Assembly: GCA_947652605.1 (NCBI GenBank)
Contig: OX393581.1
Span: 44,415,924-44,479,923, forward strand
Length of the DNA: 64,000 bases
Origin: Elmis aenea
Lineage: Eukaryota; Arthropoda; Insecta; Coleoptera; Elmidae
Direction: 5' to 3'
Shown here: piece after piece, positions 11,459 through 22,878 of the stretch
Position numbering within the stretch: the stretch's first letter is position 1
How the letters are laid out: each line of letters begins with the position of its first letter
Program-made: the position numbers and the translations under genes
Notes under the pieces: generated by a model
Told to the model about the DNA's origin: nothing
The model's input: only the letters and a program-made list of their open reading frames with translations
The model's database searches: none

Positions 11459-12783
11459 AATCTAATAATAATATAATCAATAAAAAAGGCAAAAGTATTA
11501 ATTGCAATGGATAATTCCCTAAACTTTCACTCAAACAAATTGCAAATAAAAACGTGATAAAATCGGTTAACACCGGTAACAGAAATTATTTATTTAGTTT
11601 TCAATCTTGGACTTGAATAAAAATTCCGTTTTGGTTCTTGCAAAAATTTAGCTTAATTTCGTTTACGATTTTGTTCCCTTCTCGCTCTTTATTAAGTATC
11701 CTTTTAGTTAGACTGAAATAATAGGATCAATACCTGGTGAAATAATTTAAAAAAAACAATTTATTATACGAATCCATTTCTTTAATGAAAATAATGTACA
11801 TATTATTGCCTAGACCACCATAGGTATATATTACACGTCAGAATAGGGTCTTAACGTACAACCAGATAAGGGTTTTTCACTAGTAATGTTAAGATATAAA
11901 TACAAAGTATGAAAATTAGGGCTACCATCGTTGTCACGTTCTTGTAACCCCAATATTCTATAATGTAGTTGGGGTATGACCTTGCCAAACGCAATCATTT
12001 TTCAACTGCATTTCTAAAACACATACTACACACACACACACACATGCCTACATATCATAGTCTATATCTATTGGATTTATCGTTAAAACATGTTGCACAA
12101 ATTTTATTACAAAGGGCAGATATTTCCTTTTAATAACATGCTTCTTTGGATCAAGTTCTCGTGACACCCCATACTATTTGACTAAAATTTTACGTGTTGG
12201 AACATTAATTTTACATAGTGATATGATGCAGTTTGTTCAAAATGTTCACAGATTTCAAAGTAACGATCTAAAAACTATTACAACGAATTGTATACACTAA
12301 GATATTCCATACGGCCTATAGTCTATGTTTAAGATACAAGATATGTATATCAATTCTTAGAAACAAAAGAGGGAGTAAAACTGTGAACATTTTCGAATTT
12401 TAACACTAAAACTCGACAATTTGGATAAATAATGAGCAATTTATTGTTACACATTATTAGTTAAAAATAAAAATCTCTACTGGGCGCTGGTGAAGAAAGA
12501 TCGACTGAACTTTGTACAATTTTTACACTAATACATTTTTTAAATTTTCGTCATTTATAATTTTGAAAAATACAATTTTTTTTAAATTTTTATTACGACA
12601 ACCCTCTTTTTTGAATTTTAAAATATTTAAAAAAAATTTCCATAAAATATATAGTGCTTTTGGATTGTTGCTTTAAATAAAATAATTTTTTCAGTGTATT
12701 AGCTATTAATTTTTTGTGTAAATTTATTAAATGTCTTGTTGTAAAACATAAAAATTCAGTCATTTTTACTAAAATATCGCTCA
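11459..12783. other. Non-coding stretch with a short CA repeat
   Basis: AT-rich DNA with no ORF of note. A dinucleotide (AC)n run lies at 12028-12044. The right edge abuts, at about 12784, the truncated zinc-finger fragment, and is a rearrangement breakpoint. Confidence 0.5.
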
Positions 12784-13373
12784 AATATGTGACGTTTGTG
12801 AGAAATCTTTCAGTCGCAGAAGCAATCTCAATGATCATAAAATGAGGACACACACGGGCAAAAAACTTTTTAAGTGTGATATTTGTGAGAATTTATTTAG
12901 TCAAAGAATTGGTCTCATTGATCATATAAAGACACACACGGGTGAAAAACCTTATAAATGTGACATTTGTGAGAAAAGTTTCAGTCGCAGAAACAGTCTC
13001 ACTACACATATGAAGACACACACGGGCGAAAAACCTTATAAATGTGACATTTGTGAAAAATTTGTCAGTCGCAGAAGCTATCTCAATGTTCATATGAGGA
13101 TACATACTGGTGAAAAACGATTTAAGTGTGACGTGTGAGAAATGTTATCTCAGCAGGAGGCAACTATTTGTTCACATGAGGACCCGCAGTGGTGTAACAC
13201 CTTATAAATGTGACATTTGTGAGACATTTGTTAGTTGCAGAAGCTATCTTAAGGTTCATATAAGGATACATACTGGTGAAAAACCATTTAAGTGTGACAT
13301 TTGTAAGAAAGGTTATCGCAGCAGGAGCCATCTTTTTGTTCACATGAGGATCCACACTGGTGAAAAACCTTAG
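12784..13373 (+). pseudogene. 5'-truncated C2H2 zinc-finger fragment
   Basis: Seven or so fingers homologous to the tail at 16400-16824. They start abruptly at TGTGACG, with unrelated AT-rich DNA to the left. The first frame (12842-13138) ends KCDV-stop through the same 2-bp loss seen at three other places. A second frame (13110-13373) ends THTGEKP-stop and leads into the spacer of gene B. There is no N-terminal region and hence no likely start, so I treat it as a fragment of a gene mostly deleted. Confidence 0.75.
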
Positions 13374-13739
13374 AAATTTTGGTTTATGTGACAAAATTTG
13401 TTAATTTCTACACAAGTGAATAGTTTTCTTTTTTGTTTACTGTTTAAGTTAAAATATTTTGTAATTACTATCTTTCTACTTATTAAGTGTGCTATGAAAA
13501 TTACTAAAATACACATAAATTCGAAATTTTGTTTTTATAACAATAACAAGGCACAGCGAAATAATTTTTTTTAAATGCATTATAATGTATTCAGTATTTC
13601 GTAAGTAGTTCGTAGCGCTTCGGGTAGTTAAACTAAACATGTTATTGAAATGACCTAACGTGAATTTAATCTAACTTAAAACGTGCACCTGTTCCTAACA
13701 CGCAACTAATTCTTAATAAGTCACTAAGTTTGCTCATAA
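13374..13739 (+). promoter_or_regulatory. Spacer / putative promoter of gene B
   Basis: Near-identical copy of 3495-3860, joining a zinc-finger tail to the ATG of gene B. Role as promoter is inferred from its conservation before every + strand copy. Confidence 0.5.
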
Positions 13740-16322
13740 ATGGAGTCGATAACTGGTAAAATAGATCTGAATAAGTATAGCAGAGTAACTAAAAATGAAC
13801 TTTATGTGGATAAAACAAATAACCAACAAATGAAAGTGGAGCAAGAGCAACAAGAATACGAATTACGATTGTCAGCAAGCAATGAAGATCTGAAACCAGA
13901 TAGCAAATTGTTTGAAGTTAAAGAAGAATTTCTGAGTAACAATTTTAATTGTAACGAAAATTTAAAGATGTGGAAAAATGGAAACTTAATGGACGGTAGT
14001 TTATATGAATGCAAAATGATGGACACACCAATTGAACATACACAAAACCGTAAAAGTTGTAATGTTAATAACGAGAATATGTCACGTGAAAAGAAATTTA
14101 CGGAATTGGAAAAATTAGCATACTTGCAAGATGACGAAATATTATGTTTAAATGATGTCAATGATATTTTTCCAGTTGTATTAAACAGTAAAATACAAAA
14201 CTGTGATAAGCCTAACTTACAAGAAAATTTGCTTACAAATGAAAATAACTTTATTTCAAAAAACCAATATTTGCATGAAATGAACTATCTGAACAAGCAG
14301 CAAAGCAAGTACAAACTCAAAAATTGTTACGTTCGTTTACATCAAATCTGTATTAATGACAAAGAAGAGTCCAAGGAATATAATAAAGTAGACAAAATGA
14401 AGTTGCGCAAAGAGGGTTTTACCAAGAAAAGTAATTCGACAGCTGTAAAATGTAACACCAAGCATACATTACTAAAATGTGAAATTTGTAAGAAATGTTT
14501 CAATCACCAAGATAGCTTAAATGATCATATAAAGAAGCACACTGTTAAAAAACTTTATAAATGTGACGTTTGTGGGAAATTTTGCAGTTGCAGAAACAGT
14601 CTCACTACACATATGAAGACACACACGGGCGAAAAACCTTATAAATGTGACATTTGTGAGAATTTATTTAGTCAAAGAAGTAGTCTCAATGTTCATATAA
14701 AGACACACATGGGTGAAAAACCTTATAAATGTGACATTTGTGAGAAATGTTTCAGTCGCAGAAGCTATCTCGATGTTCATATGAGGACACACACGGGTAA
14801 AAAACCTTATAAATGTGACATTTGTGAGAATTTATTTAGTCAAAGAAGTGGTCTCATTGTTCATATAAAGGCACACATGGGTGAAAAACCTTATAAATGT
14901 GACATTTGTGAGAAATGTTTCAGTTGCAGAAGCTATCTCGATGTCCATATGAGGAGACACACTGGTAAAAAACCTTATAAATGTGACATTTGTGACAAAT
15001 GTTTCAGTCGCAAAAGCAATCTCGATGTTCATATGAGGACACACACTGGTAAAAAACCTTATAAATGTGACATTTGTGAGAATTTATTTAGTCAAAGAAT
15101 TGGTCTCATTGATCATATAAAGTCACACACGGGTGAAAAACCTTATAAATGTGACATTTGTGAGAAAAGTTTCAGTCGCAGACACACTCTCAATCTTCAT
15201 ATGAGGACACATACGGGTAAAAAACTTTATAAATGTGACATTTGTGAGAATTTATTTAGTCGAAGAAGTAGTCTCAATGTTCATATAAAGACACACATGG
15301 GTGAAAAACCTTATAAATGTGATATTTGTGAGAAATGTTTCAGTCGCAGAAGCCATCTCAATGTTCATATGAAGATACACACTGGTGAAAAACCTTATAA
15401 ATGTGAGATTTGTGAGAAATGTTTTCGTTACAGAAACAGTTTTACTCAACATATGAAGACACACACTGGTGAAAAACCTTATAAATGTGACATTTGTGAG
15501 AAATGTTTCACTCGCAGAAACAATCTCACTCGACATACGAAGACACACACTGGTAAAAAACCTTATAAATGTGACATTTGTGAGAAATGTTTCACTCGCA
15601 GAAACAATCTCACTCGACATATGAAGTCACACACGGGCGAAAAACCTTATAAATGTGACATTTGTGAGAAATGTTTCAGTCGCAGAAGCTATCTCGATGT
15701 TCATATGAGGAGACATACTGGTGAAAAACCATTTAAATGTGACATATGTAAGAATTGTTATATCAGCAGGAGCCAACTATTTGTTCACATGAGGACCCAC
15801 AGTGGTGTAACACCTTATAAATGTGACATTTGTGAGACATTTGTTAGTTGCAGAAGCTATCTTAAGGTTCATATGAGGATACATACTGGTGAAAAACCAT
15901 TTAAGTGTGACATTTGTAAGAATGGTTATCGTAGCAGGAGCAAACTTTTTGTTCACATGAGGACCCACACTGGTAAAAAACCTTATAAATGTGACGTTTG
16001 TGACAAATGTTTCAGTCGCAAAAGCAATCTCGATGTTCATATGAGGAAACATACTGGTGAAAAACCATTTAAATGTGACATATGTAAGAATTGTTATATC
16101 AGCAGGAGCCAACTATTTGTTCACATGAGGACCCACAGTGGTGTAACACCTTATAAATGTGACATTTGTGAGACATTTGTTAGTTGCAGAAGCTATCTTA
16201 AGGTTCATATGAGGATACATACTGGTGAAAAACCATTTAAGTGTGACATTTGTAAGAAAGGTTATCGTAGCAGGAGCAAACTTTTTGTTCACATGAGGAC
16301 CCACACTGGTGAAAAACCTTAG
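13740..16322 (+). CDS. Polydactyl C2H2 zinc-finger protein B
   Basis: Probable DNA-binding protein of 860 residues in one exon. The N-terminal ~243 residues are clearly homologous to those of A and C but carry more substitutions (for example FNHQDSLNDH instead of FDHQDRLYDH in finger 1), so B is the older branch. There are 22 fingers, all with complete Cys2His2 sets as far as I can read, and no aromatic-less fingers. Helix residues vary mainly at positions -1 and 3 (RRSYLDV, QRSSLNV, RRNNLTR and others). Fingers 16-18 and 20-22 are near-identical blocks 336 bp apart, and fingers 13 and 14 are near-identical. The stop TAG at 16320-16322 follows TGEKP. More finger codons follow in the same frame after the stop, which suggests a nonsense change of TAT (Tyr). 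Function and targets are unknown. Confidence 0.88.
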   Translation: MESITGKIDLNKYSRVTKNELYVDKTNNQQMKVEQEQQEYELRLSASNEDLKPDSKLFEVKEEFLSNNFNCNENLKMWKNGNLMDGSLYECKMMDTPIEHTQNRKSCNVNNENMSREKKFTELEKLAYLQDDEILCLNDVNDIFPVVLNSKIQNCDKPNLQENLLTNENNFISKNQYLHEMNYLNKQQSKYKLKNCYVRLHQICINDKEESKEYNKVDKMKLRKEGFTKKSNSTAVKCNTKHTLLKCEICKKCFNHQDSLNDHIKKHTVKKLYKCDVCGKFCSCRNSLTTHMKTHTGEKPYKCDICENLFSQRSSLNVHIKTHMGEKPYKCDICEKCFSRRSYLDVHMRTHTGKKPYKCDICENLFSQRSGLIVHIKAHMGEKPYKCDICEKCFSCRSYLDVHMRRHTGKKPYKCDICDKCFSRKSNLDVHMRTHTGKKPYKCDICENLFSQRIGLIDHIKSHTGEKPYKCDICEKSFSRRHTLNLHMRTHTGKKLYKCDICENLFSRRSSLNVHIKTHMGEKPYKCDICEKCFSRRSHLNVHMKIHTGEKPYKCEICEKCFRYRNSFTQHMKTHTGEKPYKCDICEKCFTRRNNLTRHTKTHTGKKPYKCDICEKCFTRRNNLTRHMKSHTGEKPYKCDICEKCFSRRSYLDVHMRRHTGEKPFKCDICKNCYISRSQLFVHMRTHSGVTPYKCDICETFVSCRSYLKVHMRIHTGEKPFKCDICKNGYRSRSKLFVHMRTHTGKKPYKCDVCDKCFSRKSNLDVHMRKHTGEKPFKCDICKNCYISRSQLFVHMRTHSGVTPYKCDICETFVSCRSYLKVHMRIHTGEKPFKCDICKKGYRSRSKLFVHMRTHTGEKP

Positions 16323-16824
16323 AAATGTGACATTTGTGAGAAATACTTCAGTCATAGAAGATATCTCATTCAACACATGAAGACACACGCAGACGTAAAA
16401 CCTAAATGTGACGTTTGTGAGAAATCTTTCAGTCGCAGAAGCTATCTCAATGATCATAAAATGGGGACACACACGGGCAAAAAACTTTTTAAGTGTGATA
16501 TTTGTGAGAATTTATTTAGTCAAAGAATTGGTCTCATTGATCATATAAAGATACACACGGGCGAAAAACCTTGTAAATGTGACATTTGTGAAAAATTTGT
16601 CAGTCGCAGAAGCTATCTCAATGTTCATATGAGGAAACATACTGGTGAAAAACTATTTAAGTGTGATGTGTGAGAAATGTTATCTCAGCAGGAGGCAACT
16701 ATTTGTTCACATGAGGACCTGCAGTGGTGTAACACCTTATAAATGTGACATTTGTGAGACATTCGTTAGTTGCAGAAGCTATCTTAAGGTTCATATGAGG
16801 ATACATACTGGTAAAAAACCTTAA
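16323..16824 (+). pseudogene. Zinc-finger tail after gene B
   Basis: In-frame continuation past the gene B stop (KCDICEKYFSHRRY), then a 98-codon frame (16377-16673) ending KCDV-stop, then further finger codons in another frame ending GKKP-stop at 16822-16824. It is paralogous to 12784-13373. It is either a decayed C-terminal half of gene B or untranslated. Confidence 0.75.
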
Positions 16825-17188
16825 AAATTTTGGTTTATGTGACAAAATTTGTTAATTTCTACACAAGTGAATTTTTCTTTTTTGTTTACTGTTTAAGTTA
16901 AAATATTTTGTAATTACTATCTTTCTACTTATTAAGTGTGCTATGAAAATTACTAAAATACACATAAATTCGAAATTTTGTTTTTATAACAATAACAAGG
17001 CACAGCGAAATAATTTTTTTTAAATGCATTATAATGTATTCAGTATTTCGTAAGTAGTTCGTAGCGCTTCGGGTAGTTAAACTAAACATGTTATTGAAAT
17101 GACCTAACGTGAATTTAATCTAACTTAAAACGTGCACCTGTTCCTAACACGGAACTAATTCTTAATAAGTCACTAAGTTTGCTCATAA
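16825..17188 (+). promoter_or_regulatory. Spacer / putative promoter of gene C
   Basis: Third near-identical copy of the spacer. The distance from ATG of B to ATG of C is 3449 bp, which defines the tandem unit. Confidence 0.5.
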
Positions 17189-19351
17189 ATGGAGTCGATA
17201 ACTGGTAAAATAGATCTGAATAAGTATAGCAGAGTAACTAAAAATGAACTTTATGTGGATAAAACAAATAACCAACAAATGAAAGTGGAGCAAGAGCAAC
17301 AAGAATACGAATTACGATTGTCAGCAAGCAATGAAGATCTGAAACTAGATGGCAAATTGTTTGAAGTTAAAGAAGAATTTCTGAGTACCAGTTTTAATTG
17401 TAACGAAAATTTAAAGATGTGGAAAAATGGAAACGTAATGGACGGTAGTTTATATGAATGTAAAATGATAGACACACCAATTGAACATACACAAAACCGT
17501 AAAAGTTGTAATGTTAATAACGTAAATATGTTACGTGAGAAGAAAGTCACAGGATTGGAAAAATTTGCATACTTGCAAGATGACGAAATATTATGTTTAA
17601 ATGATGTCAATGATATTTTCCCAGTTGTATTAAACAGTAAAATACAAAACTGTGATAAGCCTAACCTACAAGAAAATTTGCTTACAAATGAAAATAACTT
17701 TATTTCAAAAAACCAATATTTGCATGAAATGAATTATCTGAACAAGCTGCAAAGCAAGTACAAACTCAAAAATTGCTACGTTCGTTTAGATCAAATCTGT
17801 ATAAATTATAAAGAGTCCAAGGAATATAATGAAGTAGACAAAATGAAGTTGCGCAAAGAGGGTTTTACTAAGAAAAGTAATTCAACAGCTGTGAAATGTA
17901 ACACCAAGCAAACATTACTAAAATGTGAAATTTGTAAGAAATGTTTCGATCACCAAGATAGGTTATATGATCATATGAAGAAGCACACTGTTAAAAAACT
18001 TTATAAATGTGACGTTTGTGAAAAATGTTTCAGTGGCAGAAACCGTCTCACTACACATATGAAGACACACACGGGCGAAAAACCTAAATGTGACATTTGT
18101 AAAAAATCTTTCAGTTGCAGAAGCTATCTCGATGTCCATATGAGGACACACACGGGTGAAAAACCTTATAAATGCGACATTTGTGAGAAATGTTTCAATC
18201 ACAAAAACAATTTCACTCAACATGTGAAGACACACACTGGTGCAAAACCTAAATGTGACATTTGTAAAAAATCTTTCAGTAGCAGAAGCTATCTCGATGT
18301 TCATATGAGGACACACACGGGTGAAAAACCTTATAAATGTGACATTTGTGAGAAATGTTTCAATCACAAAAACAATTTCACTCAACATGTGAAGACACAC
18401 ACCGGTGCAAAACCTAAATGTGACATTTGTAAAAAATCTTTCAGTTCCAGAAGCTATCTCGATGTTCATATGAGGACACACACGGGTAAAAAACCGTATA
18501 AATGTGACATTTGTGGGAATTTATTTAGTCAAAGAAGTCATCTCATTGTTCATATGAGGACACACACGCGTGAAAAACCTTTTAAATGTGACATTTGTGA
18601 GAAATGTTTTAGTGTCGGAAACAATCTCTATGTTCATATGAAGACACACACTGGTGAAAAACCTTTTAAATGTGACATTTGTGAGAATCTATTTCGTCAA
18701 AGAAGTAATCTCGTTATTCATATGAGGACACACACGGGTGAAAAACCTTTTAAATGTGACATTTGTGAGAATTTATTTAGTCAAAGAAGTCATCTTGTTT
18801 TTCATATGAGGACACACACTGGTGAAAAACCTTATAAATGTGAGATTTGTGAGAAATGTTTTAATCAAAGAAGCATTTTCACTGGACATATGAAGACACA
18901 CACTGGTGAAAAATTTTATAAATGTGACATTTGTGAGAAACGTTTCACTCGCAGAAACGATCTCATTGAACATATGAGGACACACACTGGTGAAAAACCT
19001 TATAAATGTGACATTTGTGAGAAATGTTTCAGTCGCAGAAAACATCTCCCTCAACATATGAAGACACACACAGGCGAAAAACCTTATAAATGTGAAATTT
19101 GTGAGAAATCTTTCAATTCCAGAAGCTATCTCATTGTTCATATTAGGACACACAAGGGTGAAAAATCTTATAAATGTGAAATTTGTGAGAAGTCTTTCAG
19201 TTCCAGAAGCTATCTCATTGTTCATATGAAGACACACACTGGCGAAAAACCTAAATGTGACATTTGTAAAAAATCTTTCAGTTGCAGAAGCTATCTCAAT
19301 GTTCATATGAGGAAACATACTGGTGAAAAACTATTTAATTGTGACGTGTGA
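17189..19351 (+). CDS. Polydactyl C2H2 zinc-finger protein C
   Basis: Probable DNA-binding protein of 720 residues in one exon. The N-terminal ~241 residues are almost identical to gene A, including the VKEE motif. There are 17 complete fingers and an eighteenth cut after LFNCDV. Fingers 3, 5, 7 and 17 lack the aromatic before the first Cys (KPKC). A two-finger module (NHKNNFTQH plus SSRSYLDVH) is repeated at fingers 4-7. Compared with A, the 2 bp at the A stop are present (TGGTGAAAAATTTTAT), so C reads five fingers further. The stop at 19349-19351 arises from a 2-bp loss inside what was CDICEKCY. Most intact member of the A/C pair; function unknown. Confidence 0.88.
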   Translation: MESITGKIDLNKYSRVTKNELYVDKTNNQQMKVEQEQQEYELRLSASNEDLKLDGKLFEVKEEFLSTSFNCNENLKMWKNGNVMDGSLYECKMIDTPIEHTQNRKSCNVNNVNMLREKKVTGLEKFAYLQDDEILCLNDVNDIFPVVLNSKIQNCDKPNLQENLLTNENNFISKNQYLHEMNYLNKLQSKYKLKNCYVRLDQICINYKESKEYNEVDKMKLRKEGFTKKSNSTAVKCNTKQTLLKCEICKKCFDHQDRLYDHMKKHTVKKLYKCDVCEKCFSGRNRLTTHMKTHTGEKPKCDICKKSFSCRSYLDVHMRTHTGEKPYKCDICEKCFNHKNNFTQHVKTHTGAKPKCDICKKSFSSRSYLDVHMRTHTGEKPYKCDICEKCFNHKNNFTQHVKTHTGAKPKCDICKKSFSSRSYLDVHMRTHTGKKPYKCDICGNLFSQRSHLIVHMRTHTREKPFKCDICEKCFSVGNNLYVHMKTHTGEKPFKCDICENLFRQRSNLVIHMRTHTGEKPFKCDICENLFSQRSHLVFHMRTHTGEKPYKCEICEKCFNQRSIFTGHMKTHTGEKFYKCDICEKRFTRRNDLIEHMRTHTGEKPYKCDICEKCFSRRKHLPQHMKTHTGEKPYKCEICEKSFNSRSYLIVHIRTHKGEKSYKCEICEKSFSSRSYLIVHMKTHTGEKPKCDICKKSFSCRSYLNVHMRKHTGEKLFNCDV

Positions 19352-19640
19352 GAAATGTTATCTCAGCAGGAGCCAATTATTTGTTCACATAAGGAGCCAC
19401 AGTGGTGTAATACCTTACAAATGTGATCTTTGTCAAACATGTTTCAGTCACAGACAGATTTTCAGTGTTCACATGAGGACACACGTGGGTTAAAAGTCTT
19501 ATAAATGTGACATTTGTGAGAAATTATTTAGTCAAAGAAGCAATCTCACTCAACATATTAAGATACATATTGGCGAAAAACCATTTAAGTGTGCCATTTG
19601 TAAGAAAGGTTATCACAACAGGAGCCAACTTTTTGTTCTC
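19352..19640 (+). pseudogene. Zinc-finger tail after gene C
   Basis: Out-of-frame finger sequence continuing to the Jockey target site. It matches 6775-7061 but has its own stop (GTGGGTTAA near 19485-19493). Confidence 0.7.
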
Positions 19641-19653
19641 ATGAGGACCCACA

Positions 19654-20186
19654 AAAAACAAGCTTTTGGTGTTTAAAACTATACTTAAGCCCATCTGGAC
19701 GTACGGAATTCAGCTTTGGGGATCAACAAGTTCTTCAAACATTGAAATACTGCAAAGGTTTCAGTCAAAAACGCTACGTATTATAGCCAAAGCTCCGTGG
19801 TATGTATCGAACAAACTCATTCATAGTGGCTTTAATATAAATACAGTGCGCGAAGAAATTACAAACAATAGTAAAAAATACCAACGCTGTTTGGAAGTGC
19901 ATCATAATTTAAGTGCTTTAAATCTGCTAGACAATGGTAGTGAAGTGCGTTGGTTAAAACGTTTTAAACCATTGGATTTAAATTTTAGATTTACCTAATT
20001 CTAGTAATTTAAGTGACTTTTAACTAGTAACTAGCTCTTAACTATTAAGGTAGTAATAAGTTAGTTAAGTAAAATATATTACGTTGCTGTCACTGAACAG
20101 AGTAAATCTTCTCATGTCTACATTGTCAACAAATTTGCCTATTGCTTCATGGTAAGCAGATTGCAAATATAACTTACAAAAAAAAA
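19654..20186 (+). mobile_element. Duplicate of the truncated Jockey element
   Basis: Same element, same 5' truncation point and same 13-bp target duplication (19641-19653 and 20187-20199) as at 7075-7603, so it was copied with the block rather than inserted again. Here a 110-codon frame (19666-19998) with the reverse transcriptase C-terminus is still open. Confidence 0.88.
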
Positions 20187-20199
20187 ATGAGGACCCACA

Positions 20200-20344
20200 C
20201 TGGTGAAAAACATTAGAAATGTGACATTTGTGAGAAATGTTTTATTTACAGAACCACTTTCAGAGTTTATATGAGCACACACAGGTGAAAAACCATACAA
20301 AGTTGACATTTATGAAAAATGTTTCAGCCACTGAAAAGGTCATA
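20200..20344 (+). pseudogene. Zinc-finger remnant before the Harbinger insertion
   Basis: Same relic as at 7617-7760 (TGEKH-stop, then RTTFRVYMSTHR-like codons). It is cut at 20344 by the next element. Confidence 0.6.
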
Positions 20345-21986
20345 ATGGGTGATATGAATAAAAATGAGTTCATACTTTATTCTCAAAACATTGGAGTAAA
20401 TGCTCCAAGTCGTAATAATAAAAATTACTAGCGGATGCTCAGGTTGAGCACATACTCTTATATACAATTTTTCGTGAGTATGTTCTCACAATTCGTATGA
20501 ATAAAACAAGTTTAAGCTTTCTGAAGGCGAGTTCCTACTCAATATATTTGGAGTCTGGTTCTTAACAGACTCAGTCGTATTTTGAAAAGATATGACTGAA
20601 TTTATATTAAATTTGCGTTTTAAAAAATATTACAAACCAAGAAAGAGTACGTGCAATCGTGACTTTAAAGCCATATATAGATTTTCTGAAGAGAATGTGC
20701 AATGGATAGCAAAACATTTTTTAAATGTAGAATCAGGAGAAAGCTGAGGTGGTGCGATAACCAAGATGGATAAAATTAAAATATTTTTAAAATATGTGGG
20801 AGATCCTGGATTTCAAGCAGGAGTCGGAGAAGATGTTGGTGTGCATTAAATTTCAGTACCTATCAAAAGTTGTACAAGAAGTAGGGGATTAGATAATTGA
20901 AAAAAGTGGCCAATGGATAAAATTTCTCCAGAACGTTGCAGATATAATGCAAGCCAAGCATAATTGGCAATCACGTTATAATTTGCCATGCGTCGTCGGT
21001 TTCATTGATTGCATACACGTAAGAATTAAAAAAAAAAAACATCGCTACACGGAGATGAATACATTCATCGAAAAGGATATCCTAGCATTAATGTGCAAGC
21101 GACGTGTAACGCAGATGAGTGGTTTAAAAGTGTAGACGCCTCATGGCCAGGTTCTGTCCACGACTCAAGGATTTGGAGCAATTCGGAAATTTATAATATT
21201 GCAAGAAATACTTTTGAAAATTGCCAAGTATTACTTTTAAAAGATGAGGGATATGCTATCCCGCCATGGCTGATGGTTCCTTTTAGAAACCCGAATACAC
21301 CTCAAGAACACGCCTGTAACAACCTGTTTACAAAAGAACGGGTAATAATTGAAAGATGTTTTGACCAGTTATATAACAACGATTTCCGATTCTACAATAT
21401 AAAGTCCGAGTTTCCACTGAAAAAGTCCCAAAACTTATTGCGAGCTGTTTCGTTCTGTATAATATAGCAAAATATTTAAACGTTGAACTAGACTTAACAG
21501 AGCTTTAACTAGTCGATATTCCAGTTCAGCATATGGTAGAGGACGAGGACAAAAATACTAAAAACTGGCCTCCCATTGTTTTTTAATGATATCAATAGCT
21601 TGAGATTTTGATTACCTTGCAGCAGGTATTTGTGACTTCGAAAACACAATTGGAAAATCACGCAAAATCTTGACGAGTGCCATTTAAGAAACATTGTTTT
21701 TATTAATTTCTTCTTGACTATCACTCATGATGATTTATTGATTGACACTAGTAGATAATACGTGTAAGCAAAACTGAGGACCATTTGCTAGTCAAAATTT
21801 GTGTAGAATTCTTCATAACAAACGTGTGTTTGTATATAAGAGTATATACTCAAATTAACAGGAGCATTTACATCTCGAAGTTAGCTCGTTTTTATTCTTA
21901 CGAAACTGAGCATAAACTCTTACTTTATGCTCATGCTCAGAGTACATACTTAGAGTTTAAACTCTTGTTTTATTCATACCACCCAT
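20345..21986 (+). mobile_element. PIF/Harbinger-type DNA transposon, degenerate
   Basis: A 1642-bp insertion present in block C but absent from block A, where the flanks join at about 7753. The ends are inverted repeats beginning GGGTGATATGAATAAAA and GGGTGGTATGAATAAAA. It carries a decayed HARBI1-like transposase on the + strand: VGDPGFQAGVGEDVG-like codons near 20795-20845, GFIDCIHVRIKK (first Asp) near 21000, HRKGYPSINVQ near 21070, WPGSVHDSR (second Asp) near 21145, and ERCFDQL (Glu) near 21350. Stops and frameshifts break it. The 3-bp TWA target duplication expected of the family is not clean at either edge. Confidence 0.8.
20947..21467 (+). pseudogene. HARBI1-like transposase remnant
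   Basis: Two overlapping frames (20947-21135 and 21093-21467) hold the DDE nuclease core. The last 124 codons are intact and include WPGSVHDSRIW and the ERCFDQL acid. The N-terminal helix-turn-helix part upstream (about 20595-20900) has stops. In the first conserved motif the usual IDGTH reads IDCIH. Confidence 0.75.
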
Positions 21987-22294
21987 TGTCTATTAACCTC
22001 CGTTTACAGAAATATGTTTCAGACTGCAAACTTAACAATATTCGCAAATCCTGTGTTGTAAATGCACATAAAACGAATTCTGCTAAGGTCATTGAGCATC
22101 ATGCGTTTTCTGTTGAAACTTCACAGAGCAATTGCTGAATCAGTGTATTAGGATAAAAAATAATCTTTTAATTATGCGAAGTCAGTCAACTTTAAACTGC
22201 TGGTTTAATAACACTTGTGTGATTGCAACGTTACCCTGGTCCATCATTATGTTTGGTTGCAATAAATCTGCTCAATTTCATGATAATGCACAGG

Positions 22295-22878
22295 CAGGAC
22301 CGGCTCAGATGTCGGGATTTTTCCCGAGGTCTTGCACATAAAGGCACCTTCATAGTTATAACAATTATTGGCACATATTATAAACACAGTGCAGAGTGAG
22401 TATATGCAACAATCATTAGGGGTTAAAAAATAAACCCCCCAAAAAACAAACGGCTACACAACTGTTTATAATCTGTGCTGTGTCTGACCATAGAATAGAG
22501 ATGTCTCATGTCTGACTCAGGGTCGTTGCAAGGGGCCCTGGCGCCCCTAGTGAAGGTATGATATTTCTAAATTAAAATTGATTAAATAAACATTATTTAG
22601 TTGGAGTGAGTCGATATGCTGTCAATAGAGCAGGAAGTAGCAAAAAAAAAATGAATTTTGATGATGTGATCAAGCAATTCGTTATAAAAAAAGTTTGCGG
22701 TAATACCAAGAAATACAAAAATATGTATTTTATGTGTTTATGAAATTAATAATATAGCTAGAAATACAAAAAATGTATGTTTTATGAAATTAAAGAAATA
22801 AATATTTGATTAAATAATTTAAAAAACTATGTTCTTGCATTATTTCTCAAGGCCCCGCAAAACTCCCAGCCGGCCCTG
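22295..22878. mobile_element. Duplicate of the 0.58-kb hAT element
   Basis: Same element and TGCACAGG duplication as at 8071-8646 (here 22287-22294 and 22879-22886), so it was copied with the block. Confidence 0.85.
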
